Source: Candidatus Obscuribacterales bacterium (GTDB taxonomy: Bacteria > Cyanobacteriota > Vampirovibrionia > Obscuribacterales > Obscuribacteraceae). Taken from it: DNA of 64,000 nt. Position numbers and translations under genes: made by a program. Of the stretch, positions 50,538 to 59,321 are shown one piece after another. The DNA is taken from assembly GCA_019637435.1 (NCBI GenBank), contig JAHBVO010000002.1, positions 845,519 to 909,518 on the forward strand, given 5' to 3'. The notes beneath the pieces are model-generated. The model was not told the origin of the DNA, ran no database searches, and saw only the letters and a list, made by a program, of their open reading frames with translations. Numbering within the stretch: position 1 is the stretch's first letter; every line of letters starts with the position of its first letter.

Positions 50538-51344
50538 ATGAAAGCGATCACAAGGGATTTTATGATGTGCTGCAGGCGCAACCAGCGACGCAAGTTTGAG
50601 CTCTCTTGTTTGCTGCTTTGTACCGTCACGGTCGCAGTGTCATGCACACAGTCGCAGGCAATTCCCAACTGGAAGGACCTGGTGCGGAGCGGACGTATTG
50701 AGATGCAAAAAGGTGCTTACAGTGAAGCCAAGCGTTTTCTATCTCAAGGTCTCAAGGAAGCTACAGATAAGCGCGTCGATGGCATTTTGCTTGCGCCCAT
50801 TTATCTGGATCTATCTGAAGTCAATCAGGAACTGAGCGATGCAGAAGGAGCAAGAGCTGCTGTTGATGCTGCTATCGCGTCGGCGAAGACCGGTGGAGAT
50901 AATAGCGAGCAACTGATTCCTTTATACAAACAGAGCGCCAGGCTGTTTTACCGCAAGAAAGATTTTTCGAACTCTCAAATCGCTGCTCAAGAGGCTTTGC
51001 GTTTGGAGCGAGAGTGTTGTGATCCGAAGAGTGAAAAATTGTTGGACGGTCTCAACCTATGTATATCGGCGGCGTGCGCGCAGGACCGGTGTGCGGATAC
51101 GGGACCTCTGTTGTTGGAGCAGCTCGAGATTCGCCGCGAACATTTTGGACCCAATCATCCACATGTAGCTGTCAGTTTGTGTTTACTCGGAGAACTGGCA
51201 GAGAAGAAAGGTCGATGGAAGGAAGCTGAGAGACGATATGAAGAGGCGCTGGCTATCCGCAGAAAGACGGAGCCTGCACTTGTGACGCAGACTGAGAAGA
51301 ATCTGACGCGAGTGCGCGCCCATCTGGAAAGAAAATCCGGGTGA
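50538..51344 (+). CDS. Probable TPR lipoprotein
   Basis: ATG follows AGGGAA closely. A basic start (CRRNQRRK) leads to a hydrophobic segment ending AVSC, a poor-to-fair lipobox, or an ordinary signal peptidase site. Residues about 45-265 are TPR-like helices, with repeats such as GAYSEAKRFLSQGL, LDLSEVNQELSDAEGARAAVD, KKDFSNSQIAAQEAL and GRWKEAERRYEEALAI. The last pairs resemble the tandem GEL/HP-VA pattern (EHFGPNHPHVAVSLCLLGEL) of kinesin-light-chain-like TPRs. Role: protein binding in the envelope. Confidence 0.82.
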   Translation: MKAITRDFMMCCRRNQRRKFELSCLLLCTVTVAVSCTQSQAIPNWKDLVRSGRIEMQKGAYSEAKRFLSQGLKEATDKRVDGILLAPIYLDLSEVNQELSDAEGARAAVDAAIASAKTGGDNSEQLIPLYKQSARLFYRKKDFSNSQIAAQEALRLERECCDPKSEKLLDGLNLCISAACAQDRCADTGPLLLEQLEIRREHFGPNHPHVAVSLCLLGELAEKKGRWKEAERRYEEALAIRRKTEPALVTQTEKNLTRVRAHLERKSG

Positions 51345-51468
51345 TTCCACCACTGATATTGTGCGCCCTGACTCGATTTTCATTTACAATGTCATTCACG
51401 AAATTGCCAATGACTGGGCGTTTTCATACAATTTCCCTAGTATTTTTGGGAAACTGTGCACTTTTTAC

Positions 51469-51497
51469 TTGACCACTTGGCGTGTCGGGCTTAAAAT
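51469..51497 (+). promoter_or_regulatory. Strong sigma-70-type promoter of the TadG-like gene
   Basis: TTGACC, 17-bp spacer, TAAAAT; each box differs from consensus at one base. Transcription would begin about 51504, giving a leader of about 98 bases. Confidence 0.7.
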
Positions 51498-51601
51498 TAA
51501 ACTTTGTTAAGATAGGCATTACCAGTGTAAACCCTGTGTCCCGTCAACATTCGGGAGTACGGACCGGAAACTCATTCACTCTCTTAAGAGGTTCTCTAAC
51601 A

Positions 51602-53638
51602 ATGTCTGGACGTCGTCGCTCTAAGAAAGGCGCCTTGCTGGCTCTAGTAGTCGTATGTGCGCTTGTACTCGTGATTCTGGGTATCGGCTTGCTGTTCATG
51701 ATCATGCAGCTCGGCGGTGGACAGGAGCTCCAGCACGCCACTGACGCGGGCAACCTCAACGTCGCCAAGCAAGTTTTGAGGCATCCGGGTACGGTGCTTC
51801 AGAGCGGCGATGAGATGAATCACTTCGGTGACTCGGACGACACAGATACAGGTGAAGTCAATCTTTTGACTTTCAACAAATTGGTTGCGCAGACCTACCT
51901 GGTTTCCGCGAATGCTCAGGCGCTCAATACAGCACAAGCTAATGCACATGCTGCGCAGATGATGACTTTGTTGCAGGGCATCAGCGATCGGCTAAATAGC
52001 GAGCTGAGCAATTCGAGCAACTTCGATGGGCACTTCGGGAATGTCGCGCAGAATCATGCGATGAGAATGTTCGAAGCGGCAAGCAACCCGGTTTTCCATG
52101 TCGGCACCGAACACGCCATTTCATTGATGGCCAGAGGCGCTGCCACAAACGTATTTCTTGAAACCAATCAAATTCTTTCGGGCGGACCTCCGCTCAATGA
52201 CTCGAATTCGACTACAGTAAGCGGTCAGCCTGCCGGACGTCGCTTCCTTCGTGGTTATACTCTCCTTGCGGCAAACGGACCGACCGGGGTTTGGGGCGTT
52301 CCTCTAAGACCAGGTCTGCCTCCTCACCTTGTGTCGCAACGCAATTTCAATTCCGAGCAGAACAGAGGACAGATCCCTGCTTATGTCCCGCCCAACGCAT
52401 ATCGTTCGGCAGGGCGCGCGCAGGATAAAACCGCCAGCGCACAAAACTCGAGAGCACTAGCCATGTCGCTCGTAGGCTCGCTAGACAAGCAATTTCCCGG
52501 AGATATCCGTCGCGGTGTGATCGTAGTCGATAACACCGGCAGCTTGAGCGGTACGCAATATGGCGGCGGCTTCGACATCTGGCAAGACAAACTGATGAGT
52601 CCCAACTATGTCGAAGTTCTCGGTGGTAACGCCAATACCGGACTTATCGCCGATCAGTCCGGTGGTGGCAACACTCTCTCCGATGTGAAAAACTTTGTCG
52701 ATTCCAACTTGAACGCTCTCCAGAGCGGTGACCCGACAGCTCAATCACAGCTGGCTAGCAAGTTGAATGCAGCCGGTATTGATAGCTACGGTAACTTCAA
52801 CTCCAATCCATCGGCACTTGCTCAGGACCAGGGATTTATCAACTTCGTCCATGGCAATGGCGTCTCGAAGTGCACCAACGGTTCCACCACGCACGCGCAG
52901 GGCGGACCTCCGTCCACCACGATGACATCGGATGGCGGACAACCCTGTAATCTGGATAAGTTCATCTCTACTTACGGTCAGCCCGGAGATCCCGGAGCTA
53001 ACGGTAATCCAGTGAACAACCTGATGGCTGTGGAAAAGTATCACCTCGACATCTGCGCGGAGCGTGCTTCGGGCTCAGAATGCGCGACTATCAACGCGAA
53101 TGCCAACAACACCGGTTTGAAGTATTACAACCGGAACGATTGCGGTTTGACTCAGATTCGAGAAGGTAAACTAAGTGAGCTTCTGCAACAGACTCAGTCA
53201 TCAGGGATTGTTCCGCAATTGAGAACCTACATGCGCCAGATGAAACCTGGTGCCGGCGACGGTGAAATTAACGGTGTCTTGAACTCCACCGTGGCCTTCA
53301 ATCGCGTCAGCTACATCTACCTCAATCCGAGCACCAACCAGATTGTTTTGAGCACCAGCCTGCCTCCGTGGCCACTTCCGGACCTCTCGATGCCCGGTTT
53401 GAATCTGCCCGATGGCACTCCACAGAACTATTCTTCTGGCAACTTCACGCTCGACAACATCACCAACTGCAGTGGCGAGTGCGGATACCCTCACCCGTGG
53501 GATTGCCCTCTCGATTCCCAGGCCGTAGGCAATGACTCGGCGGTTTGGACTCCATCGTCCGGCTTCAGAAACATCATGGGCGTTCTCAAGCTGCGCAACC
53601 GTGCAAACGGCGGCGGACAGTTCTGCTGCCCGTGCTAA
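51602..53638 (+). CDS. TadG-like protein (Flp pilus assembly family)
   Basis: ATG 51602 is preferred to the upstream frame start at 51482; AAGAGG is about 10 bp before it. The N-terminus (SGRRRSKKG, then a transmembrane helix) and the following ATDAGNLNVAKQVL match the start of Tad/TadG proteins, where the mature part resembles a pseudopilin. The body (678 aa) is unusual: Asn/Gly/Ser-rich with RGVIVVDNTGSLSG and ICAERASGSE segments, and the C-terminus is Cys-rich (NCSGECGYPHPWDCPL and CCPC). Probably an envelope-spanning or surface component of a Tad-type apparatus. Confidence 0.78.
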   Translation: MSGRRRSKKGALLALVVVCALVLVILGIGLLFMIMQLGGGQELQHATDAGNLNVAKQVLRHPGTVLQSGDEMNHFGDSDDTDTGEVNLLTFNKLVAQTYLVSANAQALNTAQANAHAAQMMTLLQGISDRLNSELSNSSNFDGHFGNVAQNHAMRMFEAASNPVFHVGTEHAISLMARGAATNVFLETNQILSGGPPLNDSNSTTVSGQPAGRRFLRGYTLLAANGPTGVWGVPLRPGLPPHLVSQRNFNSEQNRGQIPAYVPPNAYRSAGRAQDKTASAQNSRALAMSLVGSLDKQFPGDIRRGVIVVDNTGSLSGTQYGGGFDIWQDKLMSPNYVEVLGGNANTGLIADQSGGGNTLSDVKNFVDSNLNALQSGDPTAQSQLASKLNAAGIDSYGNFNSNPSALAQDQGFINFVHGNGVSKCTNGSTTHAQGGPPSTTMTSDGGQPCNLDKFISTYGQPGDPGANGNPVNNLMAVEKYHLDICAERASGSECATINANANNTGLKYYNRNDCGLTQIREGKLSELLQQTQSSGIVPQLRTYMRQMKPGAGDGEINGVLNSTVAFNRVSYIYLNPSTNQIVLSTSLPPWPLPDLSMPGLNLPDGTPQNYSSGNFTLDNITNCSGECGYPHPWDCPLDSQAVGNDSAVWTPSSGFRNIMGVLKLRNRANGGGQFCCPC

Positions 53639-53682
53639 AGTAGAAGCGGCTTTGTCTAAACAAAAGGAGCTCGCTTAGACTG

Positions 53683-54246
53683 ATGATGCGCAAAATTGAA
53701 GTCGCACTTTTGATGGCGGTTTGTCTTGCCGCGCCTGTGGTTTCACCGGCAATGGCAACTGAGACGGAAGGCTCTCAACAGGCGAAGGCTACATCTCTAT
53801 CGCCCGCACAAGCTCAGGCGAAGGCTCGCGAAGATGCGAAGGCTTACCGTGAGCGCCAGCGCTGGATGTTGGCTCAACGTGCTGAGTCTGGTGGCACGGG
53901 TGAAGCTGCCTGGAGGTTGTTGAAACAGCCGATGGATCTGCCTGACCTCCCTCGCTACACGGGTGCAGGAACTCTATTTACGGAAGGCTTGTTATATCCA
54001 AACAAGCCAGGCGGCGCAGCGGTGACGATGACCTATCGGGCCAAGGAGGCACCGGATGTGGTGCTGGGTTGGTATGAAGACGCACTGAAAAGCTATCAGT
54101 GGAAAGTTAAGACCACTGGTAGTGGCGCGCTCTCTACGATCACCGGTCAGCATGGCAGTAACAATGTTACCGTCAACGTTTCGCCGTGCAAAGACAAGAC
54201 TTACAGAACTGATTTGCGGATCAGTTTCAAACTGTCCCACAAATGA
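53683..54246 (+). CDS. Secreted protein of unknown function
   Basis: GGAG about 11 bp before the ATG (a second ATG follows directly). A Sec signal ends AMATE. After a Gln/Ala/Lys-rich stretch (about residues 30-60) the domain shows LPDLPRYTGAGTLF, YPNKPGGAAVTMTYRAKEAPDVVLGWYEDALKSYQWKV and TVNVSPC, similar to small periplasmic proteins of cyanobacterial-type lineages, family not identified. It follows the TadG-like gene by 44 bp and overlaps the next TPR gene by 4 bp (ATGA), so the three form an operon. Confidence 0.8.
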   Translation: MMRKIEVALLMAVCLAAPVVSPAMATETEGSQQAKATSLSPAQAQAKAREDAKAYRERQRWMLAQRAESGGTGEAAWRLLKQPMDLPDLPRYTGAGTLFTEGLLYPNKPGGAAVTMTYRAKEAPDVVLGWYEDALKSYQWKVKTTGSGALSTITGQHGSNNVTVNVSPCKDKTYRTDLRISFKLSHK

Positions 54247-55523
54247 TGCGGAAAACTGTCTTCGCCGCGGCTAGCTTTTGCCTAGTCGCACTGGTGGTCG
54301 CGTCGCCTTTGGCTATTGCGCAGGGCGCGGCGGCTGATTATTCATTTCCCGCAATCGAGAAGCGGATAAAAGAATCGACTGCGACGGATCGCGACCTGTC
54401 GGAGCTGTCCGGTATCGTCGAATCTCAGCCCGGAAATGTTCAAGCGAATTACCTGCTTGCCCAATACTTCGAGCTAAAGGGTTTTGAGCAACTGGCGATT
54501 GATGCACTGGATCGTGCCATTAAAAGCGACCCTACGTTCGGTCTCGGTCACTACAGGCGGTGCCTTATCTATCTGCGCATGAATGATCAACAAGCAGCTC
54601 TCAAGGACGCTGACGTTTGTGCAAGGCTGCTTACTAAAGACGGGGAGAAGCTATTTCAGCTTGGTCTTGCTCTGGACCGCGGCGGTCAGAGGGAACGGGG
54701 CAAACAGTTTTTTCTGCTGGCAGCCAAAGCTGGGCGGAAGGGTGAAGGTTATGGTGCTAATTTAGCTCAAATCCGCATGGCTCACCGAAAATTTGATGAG
54801 GCTCTCGAGGCTGTGGAATGGGATTTACGTGCCAATCCCGACGATTCTCGAGCCAACCTGGTGAAGGCGGAAGTGCTTTCCAAAATGGGGCGTGGAGAGG
54901 AGGCGGTGCAGTGTTACCTGACTGCAGCACGCACCTCTCCGTGCGATCAACTCGCAGCTCAAGTAGCAACCCGACAACTGCGGATGATGAACAAGGACAA
55001 AGAAGCGCTTGAGACTGCCTTACTCGACCTTCTCTGCATGAAACAGCAAGCGAAAGACTTGGATGCGTCCAAGGAAATTGTGTTTGAATTGATGCAGCGA
55101 GTACCCGATGCTGATAGCGAGAAGATTGTCTTATCCACATCTACGCAAGTTGATAAATCCTGGCGCTGTAGATTTTTTCGTTTAGCTTTGGGTGACATTT
55201 ACGATCGCCTGGGCCGACCCACTCGCGCAATGGCACAGTATCAGCTCGGATTGCACAACTGTCCTGCACAAATTTCGGATACACTGACGCGTGCGCGCGG
55301 GATGTACCGGCTTGGCCTTGATTACGAAATACATTTTCGAAACTACCGAGAAGCGCTTGATTTGTACCGTCGCGCCAGCGCTCTCGCTCCGCAGGATCGA
55401 GAAATCATAAAAAACTATGTGCGCTTAGACCGCAAAATGAAGAATCGAAAAAATGACATCGGATGGAAGCTCAAGGACGCTTGGTATTCGTTTTGGCAGG
55501 TGTTTTCACCCGTTCAACCTTGA
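54243..55523 (+). CDS. Secreted TPR protein, operon with TadG-like gene
   Basis: ATGATG start overlaps the preceding stop by 4 bp. A signal peptide (residues 1-28) precedes TPR helices over most of the 426 residues (ANYLLAQYFELKGFEQLAIDALDRAI, GHYRRCLIYLRMNDQQAALKDA, and at the end YREALDLYRRASALAPQDREIIKNY). The last stretch is basic (DRKMKNRKND). TPR proteins are frequent partners of Tad machineries (TadD is a TPR lipoprotein); this one may be its counterpart, which is inference. Its 3' end overlaps the convergent gene by 53 bp. Confidence 0.85.
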   Translation: MMRKTVFAAASFCLVALVVASPLAIAQGAAADYSFPAIEKRIKESTATDRDLSELSGIVESQPGNVQANYLLAQYFELKGFEQLAIDALDRAIKSDPTFGLGHYRRCLIYLRMNDQQAALKDADVCARLLTKDGEKLFQLGLALDRGGQRERGKQFFLLAAKAGRKGEGYGANLAQIRMAHRKFDEALEAVEWDLRANPDDSRANLVKAEVLSKMGRGEEAVQCYLTAARTSPCDQLAAQVATRQLRMMNKDKEALETALLDLLCMKQQAKDLDASKEIVFELMQRVPDADSEKIVLSTSTQVDKSWRCRFFRLALGDIYDRLGRPTRAMAQYQLGLHNCPAQISDTLTRARGMYRLGLDYEIHFRNYREALDLYRRASALAPQDREIIKNYVRLDRKMKNRKNDIGWKLKDAWYSFWQVFSPVQP

Positions 55524-56151
55524 TTATCTTTAAAAGCTTAACGCCTCCGCGCTCTGCAAGCCAGCCGCTTACCTTTACGCGGTCGGCCACATATGGCAGA
55601 AGTAAACCTGCACAGCCGTTATATCCTTGATGCTTAGCAGCTATGTACAGCGTACCGTCGTCGGTTAAAATTCCGGCTGTGACACCTCCGCCGACGCAGA
55701 GCCTTCCACACTTTCGATGTTTTTCTCCGCGACCCTCACCCATGACGCCTGAGCTGTAGCACCAGGTGTCGACGACTTCGCCGACCAGTTCTATTTGTTT
55801 GGTATTAGATTTGATTGTAACCTTTTCGTCGCGACGCTCTGCAAGCGTTTTTTCATGAGAGGGTTTTGCTGTCGGCTTCGTGACTGCAATGGGGGCTGGT
55901 TTCGCCGCTGTCAGCGGAGTCGACTTTGATGTTGTGGCCTTCTGCGCGAGCAATTTTTCTTTGGCTTTTGCGCTTGCCGTTTCCTCTTTCTCACAGTTAT
56001 CGCAACACTCAATTTGCTTTTGATTAGCGGCGTGCACGAAGTGCGCTGAGAAAAAATTTCCGGCAACCAGTAAAAGGCTCGCCGCGAAAAACGACAATAG
56101 ATTTCGAGAATGATTACTTGCGTTCTGGGACTTTGAAAATTGATTCTTCAT
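55471..56151 (-). CDS. Exported Cys-rich protein in the TadE operon
   Basis: A signal peptide (residues about 18-41) precedes a Cys-rich segment (CCDNC), a Lys/Pro/Ala-rich linker (about 60-110) and a C-terminal domain VGEVVDTWCYSSGVMGEGRG, KCGRLCVGG, and GYNGCAGLLLPY. The paired Cys pattern suggests disulfides or metal. The domain also appears in other bacterial proteins of unknown function. Translation is coupled: its ATG overlaps the stop TAA of the TadE-like gene by one base (TAATG). Its last 53 bp overlap the opposite-strand TPR gene. Confidence 0.82.
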   Translation of the reverse strand: MKNQFSKSQNASNHSRNLLSFFAASLLLVAGNFFSAHFVHAANQKQIECCDNCEKEETASAKAKEKLLAQKATTSKSTPLTAAKPAPIAVTKPTAKPSHEKTLAERRDEKVTIKSNTKQIELVGEVVDTWCYSSGVMGEGRGEKHRKCGRLCVGGGVTAGILTDDGTLYIAAKHQGYNGCAGLLLPYVADRVKVSGWLAERGGVKLLKIIKVERVKTPAKTNTKRP

Positions 56152-56576
56152 TACGGAAGGGCGGGGAGCATGACTATCGGCTCAGTCGCTCGCGCCCGCA
56201 TCTCGCGACTGCGCTGTAGCAGCGGGACGAAGGGTACAGGCGCAGGAATAGTGATGAGGACTTTGGTTTCACAAATCACATTTCCAGGGCTGACGTCGTT
56301 GAAGTTCATATTAACAAGAGCTGGACTCGAAACGATGCCGTTGACCGCAGTAGCGGTGATAACAGCGGTAGCTGCCGCGCTCGCCGCGCCGGCATTATTC
56401 TGGTGGGCTGCTGCTCTGGCAACACGTTTCGCCAGGGAGTCGTTTGTAATTTGTCCAAGCACTATGGCTGAAAGATCGATGATGCACAGGAATAATGGAA
56501 GAAGCAAAAACAAACCAGCCGTTACTTCTACAAGACTGGCTCCACGAATGCGTTTTGAGTGTCTGGGTTTGCGCAT
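56151..56576 (-). CDS. TadE-like pseudopilin
   Basis: Residues about 12-36 (GASLVEVTAGLFLLLPLFLC) are the TadE/TadF signature: a short leader, then a hydrophobic helix with Glu at position 5 of the mature part, processed by a prepilin-type peptidase. The outer part is Ala/Asn-rich (about 60-75) and strand-like (VICETKVLITIPAPVPF). TadE/TadF proteins are minor pilins of the Flp/Tad system. It lies 4 bp after a second TadE-like gene and just before the Cys-rich gene on the same strand. Confidence 0.82.
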   Translation of the reverse strand: MRKPRHSKRIRGASLVEVTAGLFLLLPLFLCIIDLSAIVLGQITNDSLAKRVARAAAHQNNAGAASAAATAVITATAVNGIVSSPALVNMNFNDVSPGNVICETKVLITIPAPVPFVPLLQRSREMRARATEPIVMLPALP

Positions 56577-56580
56577 GTGA

Positions 56581-57042
56581 TTAGTTTCTACCTTCTTCTT
56601 CCTGGAGTCTGGAACTGGTGACTGTAAATGTCGCCGGTTGATTGAGTCCGGAAACCGGAATTACAAAGGGAATATTCAAGAATGGATTAATTGTCGCGAC
56701 CGTCGTGCACGTCACTGTCAGCGGGTTGCCACCATATGCGGCCCCACCCGGATGCTGAATGCGCGGGACGGTCAAGCCGATAAATTTGCCGAAACCTGTG
56801 CTTGTGTAGAGGGCATCTATATCGGTGAGAACCTGACTGCTCTCTGATGGAACACGGACAGCCAGCTCGCGCACCTCCAGGTGGTTCAAATACCAAACCA
56901 GACCGAATGCCAGCCCCATGTAGAGCAGGTCTATGAGGGGAAAGAGAATTACCAGAAAAAGCAGAAACAACGCCGGAGCTGTCTCCGCAATTGCACTGCC
57001 GTTGGTATTCCGTGTTTTAGTAAGACGAGAACGAAATTTCAT
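56581..57042 (-). CDS. TadE/TadF-like pseudopilin, first gene of operon
   Basis: Same architecture as the next gene: leader with NTNGS, then AIAETAPALFLLFLVILFPL with the Glu in the family position, followed by a C-terminal strand-rich part (LTVTCTTVATI, VIPVSGLNQPATFTV). The stop is 4 bp before the next start. A near-perfect promoter (57096-57124) drives the set. With the TadG-like gene on the other strand it makes three pilin-type proteins within about 5.4 kb. Confidence 0.82.
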   Translation of the reverse strand: MKFRSRLTKTRNTNGSAIAETAPALFLLFLVILFPLIDLLYMGLAFGLVWYLNHLEVRELAVRVPSESSQVLTDIDALYTSTGFGKFIGLTVPRIQHPGGAAYGGNPLTVTCTTVATINPFLNIPFVIPVSGLNQPATFTVTSSRLQEEEGRN

Positions 57043-57095
57043 TATTGCACTGTGCCCGAACCGACGTTCAAAATGGACTGTCGATCACCTCGATC

Positions 57096-57124
57096 AATAT
57101 ATGTATACCGCGAATCGTTGTCAA
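57096..57124 (-). promoter_or_regulatory. Consensus sigma-70-type promoter of the TadE operon
   Basis: On the minus strand: TTGACA, 17-bp spacer, TATATT. Perfect -35, one mismatch in -10. Transcription would start near 57089, about 47 bases before the ATG at 57042. Confidence 0.8.
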
Positions 57125-57177
57125 GGTAAATAATCACTATGACAAAATCTTGCGGCAAATCCCACTGGTTCAGTATT

Positions 57178-57723
57178 TTATCGATGGCGCCGACCGCACG
57201 AAGTCGGGATTATCGTGACGTTGACTTCCGATGAGGCAGCCGGTCCAGACCGTCCATAGCCCTCTTTGGGTGTAATCCAGACATCCGAACCCGGACCGAC
57301 TTTGGAAGCGCTTTTCGCTGCTGAAGCCACTTTCGTTGATATCGGCTTGGTGCCCATCAAGCCGGGTAGAGCTCGTAAAGCTTCCCAGGCCTTGTATCGC
57401 ACCTCTTTATCGGTTGACGATTTGTAGAGCGCCATATATTGCGTCTTTGCCGGACCGTATTGTTTCTGGTTCTGTAGACAGAGGGCTCGGTAGTACTTGG
57501 ATGTTTCTCCAACCGTCTTTGAGTTCGTCAACTTTTCAAACTCTGCTTGCGCACCGGCGTAATCGGCTTTCTGATAGAGCGCAACAGCGTTTTTGTAAGC
57601 CGGATCTGTCGCTTCTTTTTCATTGGCTGCGAACGCGATATTGCCTGACAGCGCAATCATCCCTGTCGCTAAAGCAGCCGCTGCGAGCAGTTTTGACGTA
57701 TATAAACGGTTTGAAGAAAACAT
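57178..57723 (-). CDS. Secreted TPR-type protein
   Basis: ATG 57723 has CAGGTAG upstream and begins a signal peptide (LLAAAALATGMIALSGNIAF, ending FAANEK); the frame is open for 30 bases more. Residues about 45-110 form TPR helices (AVALYQKADYAGAQAEFEKL, YYRALCLQNQKQYGPAKTQY). The last 50 residues are Ser/Gly/Pro-rich with a basic end. It is separated by 54 bp from the TadE promoter region but lies outside that operon. Role: envelope protein binding. Confidence 0.82.
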   Translation of the reverse strand: MFSSNRLYTSKLLAAAALATGMIALSGNIAFAANEKEATDPAYKNAVALYQKADYAGAQAEFEKLTNSKTVGETSKYYRALCLQNQKQYGPAKTQYMALYKSSTDKEVRYKAWEALRALPGLMGTKPISTKVASAAKSASKVGPGSDVWITPKEGYGRSGPAASSEVNVTIIPTSCGRRHR

Positions 57724-57967
57724 AACTGCTACCTGTGAAAGGGTTTCATGCATGGCGGCAAAAACAAGCCATGGTCCTAGTATACCTATTTGTTTGATTC
57801 AGTCCAGATGCGCGTTTTCCCGAAGTTGTAATTTAATTGTTTAGACTGGCGAAGCCCGACGCTATTGGTGTTATCACGAGAATTATGGAGCATTGGATCT
57901 TTTGATCGGTGCTACCTTGAATGTGACAAAGAAGGAAGAGATGCGGCTCGCGTAGTAGGAGCATGGT

Positions 57968-58477
57968 ATGAGTGAGATGTATGTTTCGGGCATTACGCTC
58001 GATCCTAGAAACAAACAGCCGATACTTGTTTTAAACGATGCGGATCGGCGAAGAGCATTGCCTATCTGGATCGGTTATGCCGAGGCCACCTCGATTGGCA
58101 TGGCTCTTGCGGAGGAGCAGGTCGAGCGGCCGATGACTCACGATTTGTTGATGAACGTGATTGAGAGTTTGGGTTTCGACGTAGAGAAGGTCGATATAAA
58201 TGACAGCATTGACGGGGCTTTTCTCGCTTCGATTACTTTGACTTTTAAACAAAGCCGCGAGTTTCGGCAGGTGATCGATGCCCGTCCATCGGATGCAGTT
58301 GCTCTTGCTCTCCGGGCACACGCACCTATTTACGTCTCGCCCGAGGTTTTTGCAGAGGGAACAATTTCGCTCGACGAAGAAGCCGATGCCAAAGAAAAGG
58401 AAGACTTCGTCAACTTCCTGGACCAGATTAACGCGTCTGATTTTTCGCTGCCACAGGACACATCGGACGCTGCATGA
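57968..58477 (+). CDS. Bifunctional nuclease (BFN-domain) protein
   Basis: AGGAG just before the ATG. The 169-residue product matches the BFN/DUF151 family: VSGITLDPRNKQPILVLND, RRALPIWIGYAEATSIGMALAEE, RPMTHDLLMNVIESLG, then DARPSDAVALALRAHAPIYVSPEVF and an acidic tail. BFN proteins of plants act as DNA/RNA nucleases and regulate stress responses; bacterial members have been linked to nucleic-acid handling. Function not shown in bacteria in general. Cytoplasmic. Confidence 0.92.
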   Translation: MSEMYVSGITLDPRNKQPILVLNDADRRRALPIWIGYAEATSIGMALAEEQVERPMTHDLLMNVIESLGFDVEKVDINDSIDGAFLASITLTFKQSREFRQVIDARPSDAVALALRAHAPIYVSPEVFAEGTISLDEEADAKEKEDFVNFLDQINASDFSLPQDTSDAA

Positions 58478-58590
58478 TTTAGCGGCTAGTTGCACTGATA
58501 AACGGACGTCGCAAAAATTTGAACGAAAGGGGATACACTTGTTATTGCAAGGTATCCTTTCTCTTTACCAAACAAACCTGGTAGGTCTGC

Positions 58591-59304
58591 ATGAAACCTT
58601 TTTCGCTCGTTTGTTCGCGATTCTTGGCAGGCGTTCTCGTGTTCTGCATTTGTGGTTGCGCCGGTGGTGGCGCTCCAAACGGCTCCAATTCTTCCAGTTC
58701 AACCTCAACAGCTGAAACTCCAAATCACGTTAAAACTGCCAATCGCGGCGATGCTGCTGCCGGACAAATGAATATCGAGCAACCTCATGAGTCTAATGCC
58801 GCCAATTGGGGAGCGGATAAAGGCGCTTCCGCTCAAGGACCGACTTTCGAGCGAGGCCGTCTGCTCAAGCGCGGTGGTGGTGGTAGTGTCGGTGGTGGCA
58901 GTGCTGGATCAGCCGCTGTGGATAACACTGCCTCGCAGTACCCGAAGTGGCGCCTGGACAAAGCTGCCGTGATCAGGAGCTGGGCGTCGGTATCCATCCA
59001 GCCTGTGGGAATCGATGCGTTTCTAAAAACAGCATGGACCGCTGGTCAAATACATATTCGGCTTGCTCTGCTCGGTCCGATTGGAAATTTGCGCGAGTTC
59101 AGCCGCACTCAAAATTCGGTGAAGATAACCTTCCAGGACCGCGCCGGCAATGCCCTCAAGCAGATAATCGTTCCCATCTCAGAGCTTAAGGAAGCTCCTC
59201 AAGGAACCAATTTCGGAACTCCGACTTATGTGGTCGAGGGCACCATGGATTGTCCTCTTGAACTGTACGAAGAGATTTATCAATGGATGTTCGAATGGGA
59301 TTGA
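58591..59304 (+). CDS. Lipoprotein of unknown function
   Basis: AGG lies near the ATG. The signal ends in FCICGC, a lipobox. After a Ser/Asn/Thr-rich linker (about residues 24-80, containing a Gly-rich run at about 93-108) the C-terminal 120 residues have strands and helices (WASVSIQPVGIDAFLKTAW, IRLALLGPIGNL, TYVVEGTMDCPLELYEEIYQWMF). No family recognised. Its stop is 18 bp from that of the convergent universal stress protein gene. Confidence 0.78.
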   Translation: MKPFSLVCSRFLAGVLVFCICGCAGGGAPNGSNSSSSTSTAETPNHVKTANRGDAAAGQMNIEQPHESNAANWGADKGASAQGPTFERGRLLKRGGGGSVGGGSAGSAAVDNTASQYPKWRLDKAAVIRSWASVSIQPVGIDAFLKTAWTAGQIHIRLALLGPIGNLREFSRTQNSVKITFQDRAGNALKQIIVPISELKEAPQGTNFGTPTYVVEGTMDCPLELYEEIYQWMFEWD

Positions 59305-59321
59305 GCGAGTGGTGAGTTGTT

